Assembly (NCBI GenBank): GCA_016297415.1
Contig: JAEDGQ010000094.1
Span: 1-6,903 of the forward strand
Origin: Treponema sp.
Lineage (GTDB): Bacteria; Spirochaetota; Spirochaetia; Treponematales; Treponemataceae
DNA: 6,903 nt
Reading direction: 5' to 3'
This document shows, piece after piece, positions 1 through 5,924 of this stretch. The translations under genes were made by a program, and so were the position numbers. Within the stretch, counting starts at the first letter, position 1. Each line of letters starts with the position of its first letter. The notes under the pieces were generated by a model that did no database searches, was not told the DNA's origin, and saw only the letters and a program-made list of their open reading frames with translations.

Positions 1-2
1 AA

Positions 3-65
3 ATTGCAGTTACCCAGGAAGTTGTTGCTCAGCTTGAATCATTAGCAGAGGAATTACTAAGGTAA
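3..65 (+). CDS. C-terminal end of an unidentified plus-strand gene (possibly a methyl-accepting chemotaxis protein)
   Basis: Twenty in-frame codons run from the window edge to a TAA at 63-65 and read IAVTQEVVAQLESLAEELLR. The tail is a short amphipathic helix rich in Glu, Gln and Leu. It resembles the extreme C-terminus of methyl-accepting chemotaxis proteins, where a signalling helix ends in similar Glu/Gln-rich heptads, but 20 residues cannot establish the family. A strong hairpin begins 7 nt after the stop, which supports this being a true gene end. It points toward the minus-strand sulfur operon, so the two are convergent. Confidence 0.6.
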   Translation: MAVTQEVVAQLESLAEELLR

Positions 66-71
66 CTGACA

Positions 72-105
72 ATTCTCTTGTATTACAAAGCTAATACAAG
101 AGAAT
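72..105 (+). terminator. Probable intrinsic terminator of the plus-strand gene
   Basis: A perfect 14-bp stem (72-85 with 92-105; left arm ATTCTCTTGTATTA) encloses a 6-nt loop and lies directly behind the stop codon at 63-65. The T tract (five T at 116-120, then CTT) starts 10 nt after the stem, which is later than in an ideal intrinsic terminator. The stem is symmetrical and could also block read-through from the convergent minus-strand operon, but no T tract follows it on that strand. Confidence 0.6.
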
Positions 106-178
106 ATTGAAACACTTTTTCTTAAGCAAAAGAATTGCGAATAGGAAAATTACTATGCAAACAATTATTAATGCCATA

Positions 179-382
179 TTATTTTTGGCACATCCTTTTG
201 ATTTCTCGAATCAAAGCTTCTTCAAAATATTTCACTGTGAGCATAGATATTGTTGCTTTATTTTTTTTGAATTGCAACTTTGACAAAGAATTTGCAAATT
301 AGTCATTGCATTTGTCCCGCCTAAATGTAGAGGGGATAATATGGTCAACGTTAAAAGGGTGATCCACTTTATATTTGCCCCC
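179..382 (-). pseudogene. Frameshifted, truncated HNH endonuclease remnant
   Basis: Read on the minus strand, 382-332 encodes GGKYKVDHPFNVDHIIP, and after a one-base shift 330-235 encodes LHLGGTNAMTNLQILCQSC followed by NSKKIKQQYLCSQ and a stop at 234-232. Joined, these give the classic HNH layout: the DHIIP core with its catalytic His, then the GGT...NLQ.LC..CN.KK tail with the paired zinc cysteines. The break lies in a CCCC run at 332-335; one C fewer would restore the frame. A third frame continues from 235 as KYFEEALIREIKRMCQK to a TAA at 179-181, so a second frameshift may be present. No N-terminus is visible: a stop lies just upstream in frame and the cystathionine beta-lyase gene ends at 407. 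This is a decayed gene fragment, probably from a mobile or restriction-type element. Confidence 0.72.
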
Positions 383-406
383 TGAAATCTAAGGGAGTTT
401 TACACA

Positions 407-1573
407 TCAAAACTGACTGCAGATTCTTTTAAGTGCATCTTCAAGAATAATACGTGGAGTTGCACAATTAATTCTCTGAAACTTCTCCCCTTCCTTTCCA
501 AACATACTTCCGCTATCAATCCAGACTTTTGCTTTATTCAGGACCCTGTCATTTATTTCAGAATCTGAAAGTCCGGTCTTTGAAAAATCCAGCCACAAAA
601 GATAAGTTCCTTCTGGGACCAGAACTTTTATTTGTGATGCATTTTCTTCTATATAATTCTTCGCAAACAGAATATTTTCCCAAATATAAGATTTTACAGA
701 ATCAAACCAGTCAGCCCCTTCCGAATAAGCCGCAGTAGCTGCAACAATTCCAAAAACAGAAGGTTCATCATAACCAGTCTTATCCAGTTCTTTGGAAAAT
801 GCTTTTCTCAGCTTTTCATCTGCTATGAAAATATTTGAAAACTGCAACCCTGCCAAGTTAAAGCTTTTGCTTGGGGCAGTACAAATAATTGAATTCTTTA
901 AAGCCTGTTCAGATAAAGACCCATACACGGTATGAACATTACTTCCAAAAGTAATGTCAGAATGAATTTCATCACTCACAACAAGAACATTATGTGCAAG
1001 ACATATTTCAGAGATTTTTTGTAATTCCTGTTTTGTCCATACTCGTCCGCCTGGATTGTGAGGAGAACATAAAATAAACATTTTCACATTTTCCTGTACA
1101 ATCTTTCTCTCAAAATCATCAAAATCAATTTCGTAATGATTATTTTTCAAAATAAGGGAACTGTTTACAACTTTTCGTTGCAAAGAATTTATAATATTGA
1201 AAAACGGATAATATACCGGTTTTTGAATCAATACGCTTTCGCCTTCATTTGTAAAAGCCTTAATAGCGGCAGCCAAAGCAAAGCAAACTCCTGGAGTATT
1301 CACAACCCATTCATTCTGAACTTCAAAATTATGGCGCTCTTTATACCATTTTTTTAAAGCATCGTAATATCTGTTATCCGGACGACTATAGCCCCAGATT
1401 CCGTGAGCCGCTTTTTCTGCCACCGCTTTCTGAATACAAGGAGCTGTAGGAAAATCCATATCAGCAATCCATAAACTTACTGCATCTTCTGGTTTTCCTC
1501 TTTTCTTTGCAAGATCATATTTTATTGCATTTGTATTTTTTCTATTTACAACAGTATCAAAATCAATTTTCAT
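407..1573 (-). CDS. patB: MalY/PatB-type cystathionine beta-lyase (class I/II aminotransferase fold)
   Basis: This is a 388-residue PLP enzyme of the MalY/PatB branch, which cleaves the beta carbon-sulfur bond of cystathionine to give homocysteine, pyruvate and ammonia, and can also desulfhydrate cysteine. Visible landmarks are the N-terminal WIADMDFP motif (about 35-42), which is typical of this branch, the PLP-stacking Tyr near 121, HNPGG (172-176), the cofactor Asp in SDEIH (Asp201), the Schiff-base Lys in APSKSFNLAG (Lys236) and the carboxylate-binding Arg in RINCATPR (Arg368). Length is normal for the family and there is no signal peptide, so it is cytoplasmic. The start is well supported by AGGAGG five bases before ATG. 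It is the last gene of the operon, and a repeat element separates it from the upstream transsulfuration gene. MalY also represses the maltose system in E. coli; nothing here suggests that role. The family call is firm, the exact substrate is inferred from context. Confidence 0.9.
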   Translation of the reverse strand: MKIDFDTVVNRKNTNAIKYDLAKKRGKPEDAVSLWIADMDFPTAPCIQKAVAEKAAHGIWGYSRPDNRYYDALKKWYKERHNFEVQNEWVVNTPGVCFALAAAIKAFTNEGESVLIQKPVYYPFFNIINSLQRKVVNSSLILKNNHYEIDFDDFERKIVQENVKMFILCSPHNPGGRVWTKQELQKISEICLAHNVLVVSDEIHSDITFGSNVHTVYGSLSEQALKNSIICTAPSKSFNLAGLQFSNIFIADEKLRKAFSKELDKTGYDEPSVFGIVAATAAYSEGADWFDSVKSYIWENILFAKNYIEENASQIKVLVPEGTYLLWLDFSKTGLSDSEINDRVLNKAKVWIDSGSMFGKEGEKFQRINCATPRIILEDALKRICSQF

Positions 1574-1692
1574 TTTTTCCTCCTGATTTTCCGGGAGTTC
1601 CCTTCACTTCGTTCAGGTCGCGCTTTTCACACTTCGCCGTCTTACGCGGCTCATCCCTGCGCTTTGCTCCGGGACTAAAGGTGTTCCAATCG
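1574..1692 (-). repeat. Repeat-like spacer between the two lyase genes
   Basis: This 119-bp gap is GC-richer than the genes on either side and carries short mirrored words such as ACTTCGTTCAGG and GCGCTTTGC. The word GTCTTACGC occurs here (about 1640-1648) and again in the spacer at about 4080-4088, which suggests members of one dispersed repeat family. Only the last bases before 1573 (AGGAGG) have an obvious gene function. I see no convincing promoter or T-tract terminator in it, so the operon is assumed to continue through. Confidence 0.45.
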
Positions 1693-2856
1693 CTAACTCT
1701 TAAACGCCTGTTTTAAATCCTCAATTAAATCTTCAGCATTTTCAATACCAACAGAAAGTCTCAAAGTTGCAGGAGTAATTCCATTTTTTAAGCGGAGTTC
1801 TTCAGGAACATCTGCATGAGTTTGAGTTGTAGGATAAGTAATTAAAGTTTCTACACCCCCAAGACTTTCAGCATACTGAATCAATTTAACAGAACCAAGT
1901 ATTTTTTTAGCTTTAGCTACATCAGTAACATTAAAAGTTACCATTGCACCAAAACCTCTGGACTGCTTTTTCATAATTTCATAACCAGGATGTTCTTTAA
2001 GCCCGGGATAAATCACCTTTGTAACAGACTTCTGATTTTTAAGCCACTCCACAATCTTAAATGCATTTTTCTGAGCAGCTTCCATTCTTAAAGCCAAAGT
2101 TTTAATTCCTCTTAAAACAAGCCAGCAATCAAAAGGAGCAAGACCAGCTCCTGTAGTCTTAATCAAAAACCTGAGTTTTTCCTGAATCTCTAATTTATTA
2201 GTAACAATAAAACCTGCCAGAGTATCATTATGGCCTGCAAGATATTTTGTTCCGCTATGAATAACAACATCAGCACCAAGGGAAAGAGGATTCTGAAAAT
2301 ATGGTGAAAGAAATGTATTGTCTACAATCAAAAGAATTCCATGACGTTTTGCAATTTCTGCCAGAGCTTTAATATCTGTAACATTCATCATAGGATTTGT
2401 TGGAGTTTCAATATAGACCGCTTTTGTGTTTGACTTTATTAGAGACTCAACATCATCACAACTGCAGTTTGCCCTTGTAAACTCAATTCCATTTTTTGCA
2501 GTAACATGATCAAAAAGGCGGATTGCCCCACCATAAAGATCTGAATCAATTATAAGATGATCTCCAGGTTTGAAGATTTCAAAAAGTAAACTAATAGCTG
2601 CCATTCCTGAAGACAAAGCAAAAGCATCTATTCCACCCTCCAGCTGAGCCACCACTTTTTCAACCTGTGCTCTTGTTGGATTCTGTAATCTTGAATAATC
2701 AAAACCAGTACTCTGTCCTACTGCCGGATGTGCATAAGTTGCAGTCTGATAAATAGGAAAACTTACTGAACCATAATGTAATGTTTTTTTACACTCATCT
2801 TCTGTATTTTCTTCTTCAACTAAATGAAGACATTTTGTTTCTAGTGAAACTGCCAT
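1693..2856 (-). CDS. Cys/Met metabolism PLP enzyme: cystathionine gamma-synthase or gamma-lyase family
   Basis: From the preferred start this is a 387-residue member of the Cys/Met metabolism PLP-dependent family (cytoplasmic, usually tetrameric). Landmarks: YSRLQNPTR (54-62, the neighbour-subunit phosphate-binding Tyr and Arg), LSSGMAAI (81-88), DLYGG (106-110, ring-stacking Tyr108), ETPTNP (150-155), the cofactor Asp in VDNTF (Asp179), the Schiff-base Lys in HSGTKYLAGHND (Lys204) and the substrate-carboxylate Arg in ATLRLSVG (Arg366). The Gly after Tyr108-Gly argues against methionine gamma-lyase, which usually has Cys at that position. Within the family, cystathionine gamma-synthase (cysteine plus acyl-homoserine), gamma-lyase and beta-lyase cannot be separated by eye. 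Since a beta-lyase follows it, gamma-synthase fits best. The ATG at 2856 has AAAGGA eight or so bases upstream. An in-frame ATG at 2946 would add 30 residues encoded by repeat DNA and is rejected. Confidence 0.88.
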   Translation of the reverse strand: MAVSLETKCLHLVEEENTEDECKKTLHYGSVSFPIYQTATYAHPAVGQSTGFDYSRLQNPTRAQVEKVVAQLEGGIDAFALSSGMAAISLLFEIFKPGDHLIIDSDLYGGAIRLFDHVTAKNGIEFTRANCSCDDVESLIKSNTKAVYIETPTNPMMNVTDIKALAEIAKRHGILLIVDNTFLSPYFQNPLSLGADVVIHSGTKYLAGHNDTLAGFIVTNKLEIQEKLRFLIKTTGAGLAPFDCWLVLRGIKTLALRMEAAQKNAFKIVEWLKNQKSVTKVIYPGLKEHPGYEIMKKQSRGFGAMVTFNVTDVAKAKKILGSVKLIQYAESLGGVETLITYPTTQTHADVPEELRLKNGITPATLRLSVGIENAEDLIEDLKQAFKS

Positions 2857-3033
2857 TTTTGTATTCCTTTCTAAATAATTTGTACGGACAAAATTTGCGT
2901 TAGTGCATGGAAGCCCGAAGTTGGTAAGCAGCTTTGCTGCGTCCAATGGAGCGAAAGCGGAAGGCTGGAACGCACGACGGCGTCGGTTGAGCCTGTCGAA
3001 ACCAGCCGGAACGCCCAGACTTTATTACAACAA
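2857..3033 (-). repeat. Dispersed repeat element in the operon
   Basis: This 177-bp gap is distinctly GC-richer than the flanking genes. It contains several nested palindromes: GCAGCaaaGCTGC near 2929-2941 and GGTTGAGCCTGTCGAAACC at about 2985-3003. The last word belongs to the same family as the repeats at 5631-5655, 5697-5728 and 6713-6743 (variants of a TTCGACAGGCTCA core). It extends both flanking reading frames artificially and has no credible ORF of its own. The final bases next to 2856 hold the ribosome binding site of the gamma-synthase family gene. Confidence 0.6.
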
Positions 3034-4014
3034 TTATTTATACATATTTGTAGAAAGATACTTAAAAGCATTGTCTGCCAGAATCACAACAATATTTTTG
3101 CCTTTTGCTTCAGGCCGTTTTGCAACCTGACTTGCAACCCACAAAGCAGCCCCCGCCGACTGACCAACAAAAAATCCTTCAGTGCTAACAAGTTTTCTTC
3201 CAGTTTCATAAGCATCCTCTGCCACAACATCAAAACATTCATCCCATTTTGTATTAAAAGCAGTAAAAAGAGGAGGATAATTCTGCTGTGGAACTCCATT
3301 AAAATTCAAAACACCGTCAATTGTATTTCTGTCAGGAAAATTCGGATTTTTCTTGGACTGTTCCGCCGGCTGAGCTCCAATAATCTTTACATCCGGATTC
3401 TTTTCACGGAAGTATTTTGCAAGACCGCTTAAAGTTCCACCAGTACCAACAAGCTGAACAACATAATCAACCTTACCGCCTGTTGCTTCCCAGATTTCAG
3501 GTCCTGTTCCTTTTACATGTGCCAGCGAGTTATTGATATCGGCACACTGATTCAAATAATACCATCCGTTCTGTTTAGCAAAAGCTTTAAATACTCTATC
3601 CAGTCCTTCCATTGAAAGACCGTTTGTCAAAAGTTCTGGAAATCCCGGTACATCAGTTACCTGCAGCAAAGTTGCACCCAATGCCTTCAAAATTTGTGAA
3701 CGTTCCTTAGAAACACCAGGCTGAATTACAATCACCAGCTTATACCCTTTTGCATTAGCAAATGTTGCTTCTCCAATTCCTGTGTTTCCGCTTGTATAGT
3801 CCAGCAAAGTGTCACCTGGTTTTATGTCGCCACGCTTTTCTGCTTCTTCAATAATATTCAAAGCCGCCCGATCCTTTACACTTCCGCTTGGATTAAAATA
3901 TTCAAATTTTCCAAGAATATTTCCAACCGCTCCCTGAGCTTCTTCAAATCTGTGCAGCCTTACAAGAGGAGTTTCTCCAACCAGTTCTGTAATTGAATCA
4001 TATAATTTTGCCAT
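3034..4014 (-). CDS. cysK: Cysteine synthase / cystathionine beta-synthase family enzyme
   Basis: A 326-residue fold-type II PLP enzyme of the cysteine synthase family, normal in length for CysK/CysM. It joins an activated serine (O-acetylserine, possibly phosphoserine or serine) to sulfide to make cysteine, or to homocysteine if it is a beta-synthase. Landmarks: the Schiff-base Lys in NPSGSVKDR (Lys47), the substrate loop TSGNTG (74-79), the PLP-phosphate loop GTGGT (190-194) and GQSAGA (284-289), where the Ser normally binds the pyridine nitrogen. There is no C-terminal CBS regulatory domain. GGAGAA lies about seven bases before the ATG. It follows the LanC-like gene and precedes the gamma-synthase family gene, so it could supply cysteine for cystathionine formation. 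The family is certain; the choice between cysteine synthase and cystathionine beta-synthase is open. Confidence 0.88.
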   Translation of the reverse strand: MAKLYDSITELVGETPLVRLHRFEEAQGAVGNILGKFEYFNPSGSVKDRAALNIIEEAEKRGDIKPGDTLLDYTSGNTGIGEATFANAKGYKLVIVIQPGVSKERSQILKALGATLLQVTDVPGFPELLTNGLSMEGLDRVFKAFAKQNGWYYLNQCADINNSLAHVKGTGPEIWEATGGKVDYVVQLVGTGGTLSGLAKYFREKNPDVKIIGAQPAEQSKKNPNFPDRNTIDGVLNFNGVPQQNYPPLFTAFNTKWDECFDVVAEDAYETGRKLVSTEGFFVGQSAGAALWVASQVAKRPEAKGKNIVVILADNAFKYLSTNMYK

Positions 4015-4136
4015 TTTAGTTCTCCATAAAAATATTTTTTAGAGGGGGGAAGTCTCCCCCTCGCTTCAGCCAGCAAGCTGTCTTACGCTACCCTCTCTCC
4101 TAGGGGACGCAAAGCTTCCCCTAAAACCCCTTTCCT
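4015..4136 (-). repeat. Palindromic repeat spacer with three small hairpins
   Basis: The 122-bp gap holds three compact hairpins: GAGGGGG/CCCCCTC (4042-4048 with 4056-4062), CAGCaaGCTG (4071-4080) and AGGGGA/TCCCCT (4102-4107 with 4117-4122). None is followed immediately by a T tract on the minus strand, so a full terminator is unlikely. They may stabilise or process the operon mRNA. GTCTTACGC is shared with the spacer at 1574-1692. The end next to 4014 carries the ribosome binding site of the cysteine synthase family gene. Confidence 0.5.
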
Positions 4137-5567
4137 TTACTTAAAAAAATCGTAATCAATTGTATTAACCAGATTATTTTCACCTTTTTCTGCAGCCGCT
4201 AAAGAAAGCAAAGTCCAGGCATTACCGGCAGTTCCAATATAAAGACCAGTATAGCTGTGAACATCAGTAGGAATAGTTCTCCACCATGCACCGCTCCATC
4301 TTCTTGTCTGCTTCTGATGATAAATGTCACCATCTGCATCTTCTACAAAAGACTGACCAACAACAGTTTTAGCAGTTCGTCTTGCATACTCAAGGAATTC
4401 TTTTTCACCAGTTAATCTGTAAATTGAAACAAAGTGTTCAAGAATACCAGGAGTTCCACAGCACAACGCCTGACTCTGCCAGTAACCGCGGCTAAAATTT
4501 TCAGGAGCCCCTGCTTTAATAATTCCGCGGCTAAGTTTTAAGGTCCAGTCTAAATATTCTTTTTCACCTGTAATATCATAAAGTGCATGGAACAAAAGGG
4601 AAGTTCCCGCAGGACCATGGCACTGACTTAAATAATAAAACTCAGTTGAAGGACCTCTTTCCAGACTGTCAAGATAAGGAACTAAAACTCCCTCATCATC
4701 ACCAACAGCAATTCCCTGAATATACTTAGCAGCTTCCTTTGCAGCGTTTAAGAATTTTTCTTCTTTTGTAAGGTTGTAAATAAAAGTAAATACATAACCA
4801 ACACCGCTTGTTCCGTGAGCAAGATTTACCCAGAAAACATCTTTTGGAAAATCAATAATTGTAAGATCTACAACATTCCAGTAAGTTCCACCATTTGGAG
4901 CAGGTTTACCTTTTGTAAGAAGATAATTTCCAAATCTTCTGGCAGCGTCTGCATATTTATCATTTTTTGTTACACGATAAAGTTCTGCAAAATATGGAAT
5001 GTAACTTCCGTCACCACAGTAATCCAGCTGTTCAGACCAATACAGATAATCACCTTCTGTCTTGCCGGCAGCAATTACATCATCTGCAACCTTTTCTGCA
5101 AATTTTAAATATGCTTCATCTTTTGTAACTTCATAAAGTTTAAGAACAAAATAAGCCTGGCCTGTCGGACCGTTATTAAAACCTGCAATCCAGCCAGGCA
5201 TATTCTTTACATGAACCAGCTTATCTTCTGTAACACCAAGTTTTAAGGTTCGTTCATAAAAAGCAATGCCTTCATCAGTTTCAATCAGTTCTTTTGCACT
5301 GGCTTTAGCTTCTTCTAAATATTCATCCTTTTTAGTTACCTGATACAATCGCAGGTAAAAAAGCCCCACTCCTGCTGAACCGCCATAAAGGGATTTTGGA
5401 GTAAGCATTGGATAGTCATCATAATTTTCCCTGGAATCTGGACTCTGATTCCAGAGTTTTCCAAATCTTCCAGCTTTTCCTGTTGTTTTTATCCAGTTTG
5501 CAGTCTGTTCTGCAAATTTTACATAATCTTCTGTTGAATAATCATTAAAAAGTAATGGTTTTGACAT
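4137..5567 (-). CDS. Stand-alone LanC-like protein in a sulfur amino acid operon
   Basis: A 476-residue protein with the seven-fold glycine-rich helical barrel of LanC-like proteins. Seven repeat signatures are visible: YGGSAGVG (61-68), NNGPTGQ (131-137), CGDGSY (184-189), AHGTSGVG (250-257), CHGPAGT (316-322), CCGTPGI (369-375) and YIGTAGN (443-449), most followed by a conserved helix with a (Y/I)xxTKxxxYL pattern. True LanC cyclases bind catalytic zinc through one Cys in repeat 5 and a Cys-His pair in repeat 6. Here repeat 5 has Cys316 and repeat 6 has Cys369-Cys370, so the His is replaced by Cys. The general-base-type His of repeat 4 (His251) is kept. There is no signal peptide. No LanB, LanM, protease or transporter is present, and the downstream genes are cysteine and cystathionine enzymes, so a thiol-handling role is more likely than lanthipeptide cyclisation. 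It may instead have lost zinc chemistry and only the fold remains. AGGTG lies five bases before the ATG. Confidence 0.85.
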   Translation of the reverse strand: MSKPLLFNDYSTEDYVKFAEQTANWIKTTGKAGRFGKLWNQSPDSRENYDDYPMLTPKSLYGGSAGVGLFYLRLYQVTKKDEYLEEAKASAKELIETDEGIAFYERTLKLGVTEDKLVHVKNMPGWIAGFNNGPTGQAYFVLKLYEVTKDEAYLKFAEKVADDVIAAGKTEGDYLYWSEQLDYCGDGSYIPYFAELYRVTKNDKYADAARRFGNYLLTKGKPAPNGGTYWNVVDLTIIDFPKDVFWVNLAHGTSGVGYVFTFIYNLTKEEKFLNAAKEAAKYIQGIAVGDDEGVLVPYLDSLERGPSTEFYYLSQCHGPAGTSLLFHALYDITGEKEYLDWTLKLSRGIIKAGAPENFSRGYWQSQALCCGTPGILEHFVSIYRLTGEKEFLEYARRTAKTVVGQSFVEDADGDIYHQKQTRRWSGAWWRTIPTDVHSYTGLYIGTAGNAWTLLSLAAAEKGENNLVNTIDYDFFK

Positions 5568-5630
5568 AATTACACCTGCCCTTCTATTTTTTTAAGATGT
5601 GTCAGGGGTTGTCCAATAAGTTTGCATTAC

Positions 5631-5655
5631 GGTGGTTGAGTTTATCGAAACCACC
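5631..5655. repeat. Short palindromic repeat unit
   Basis: GGTGGTT at 5631-5637 pairs with AACCACC at 5649-5655 around an 11-nt loop. The unit has the pattern GGTTGAG..TCGAAACC, also seen at about 2985-3003 and, more loosely, at 6767-6788. It lies inside the MITE-like element. Confidence 0.6.
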
Positions 5656-5683
5656 ACATTTAGTGTAGCAGTCATTTCGACGA

Positions 5684-5728
5684 GTGGTTCCTGAGTCCTT
5701 CGACAGGCTCAGGAACCACCTGTCGAAG
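5684..5728 (-). repeat. Two mutually exclusive hairpins, shared repeat core
   Basis: Two perfect stems overlap so that only one can form at a time: a 12-bp stem pairing 5684-5695 with 5708-5719 (GTGGTTCCTGAG with its complement) and a 10-bp stem pairing 5698-5707 with 5719-5728 (CTTCGACAGG with its complement). The 31 bases at 5697-5727 are identical to 6713-6743, so this is a copy of a dispersed repeat. Neither stem is followed by a T tract on the minus strand. Confidence 0.7.
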
Positions 5729-5817
5729 AACTCAATGAGCGCTACAGTCATTACTTTTGGGACAGCCCAATCTTTTTTGAGTGTTTGATTATTTTTGCCG
5801 TAAGATATTAATTCGGC

Positions 5818-5898
5818 TTAGAAATGACAGCAACAGCAGCACATGACTCCATTTCTAAAGTTTTCGCGAACTAACTTTTCAAAGTAAGCTTTCATCAT
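5818..5898 (-). CDS. Polycysteine upstream ORF (candidate cysteine-sensing leader peptide)
   Basis: A 26-codon ORF (25 from the second ATG) begins MMKAYFEKLVRENFRNG and ends VMCCCCCHF before TAA; the cysteine codons are TGC TGC TGT TGC TGT. AGGAGG at 5901-5906 is two bases before the first ATG and five before the second (5893-5895), so the second is the likelier start. A promoter lies about 30 nt upstream, and the first gene of the cysteine/methionine operon starts 250 nt downstream. Five consecutive Cys codons in a short, well-initiated leader ORF are the hallmark of amino-acid-responsive attenuation; polycysteine leader ORFs acting as cysteine-responsive attenuators are known from mycobacteria. 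The peptide contains no Ser or Thr, so it cannot be a lanthipeptide precursor for the adjacent LanC-like protein. A metal-binding or small structural peptide is an alternative. Translation is well supported; the regulatory role is inferred. Confidence 0.8.
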   Translation of the reverse strand: MMKAYFEKLVRENFRNGVMCCCCCHF

Positions 5899-5900
5899 GT

Positions 5901-5906
5901 CCTCCT
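5901..5906 (-). promoter_or_regulatory. Consensus ribosome binding site of the polycysteine ORF
   Basis: The minus strand reads AGGAGG, the full Shine-Dalgarno core, stronger than that of the LanC-like gene. Its distance (five bases) favours the second of two adjacent ATG codons. Confidence 0.8.
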
Positions 5907-5924
5907 GTTTAATTATCTACTAAT

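Larger units (their letters stand above)
5606..5768. mobile_element. MITE-like inverted-repeat element in the operon leader
   Basis: The ends of this 163-bp stretch are imperfect terminal inverted repeats: GGGTTGTCCAATAAGT at 5606-5621 and, read from the other strand, GGGCTGTCCCAAAAGT at 5768-5753 (13 of 16 positions match). The interior is mostly palindromic and has no transposase, which is the pattern of a miniature inverted-repeat transposable element. I could not find a clear target-site duplication. It sits between the polycysteine upstream ORF and the LanC-like gene and so becomes part of the leader RNA. It could also be a composite of the dispersed repeats seen elsewhere in the window. 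Confidence 0.5.

Noticed and set aside
155..283. 42-codon plus-strand ORF with a weak AGGA upstream
   Set aside because: Its composition follows AT-rich DNA, and the opposite strand carries the recognisable HNH remnant over much of the same bases.
2857..2946. Thirty-residue N-terminal extension of the gamma-synthase family enzyme
   Set aside because: It is translated repeat DNA, the family starts near the shorter form, and the ATG at 2856 has a good ribosome binding site.
4042..4062. Strong G/C hairpin between LanC-like and cysteine synthase genes as a terminator
   Set aside because: No T tract follows directly on the minus strand, and the next gene has no evident promoter of its own.
5602..5751. 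49-codon minus-strand ORF across the inverted-repeat element
   Set aside because: It is a translation of the terminal repeats and palindromes and has no ribosome binding site.
5818..5898. Polycysteine peptide as a lanthipeptide precursor for the neighbouring LanC-like protein
   Set aside because: The peptide has no Ser or Thr to dehydrate, there is no leader-cleavage motif, and no dehydratase, protease or transporter gene is present.
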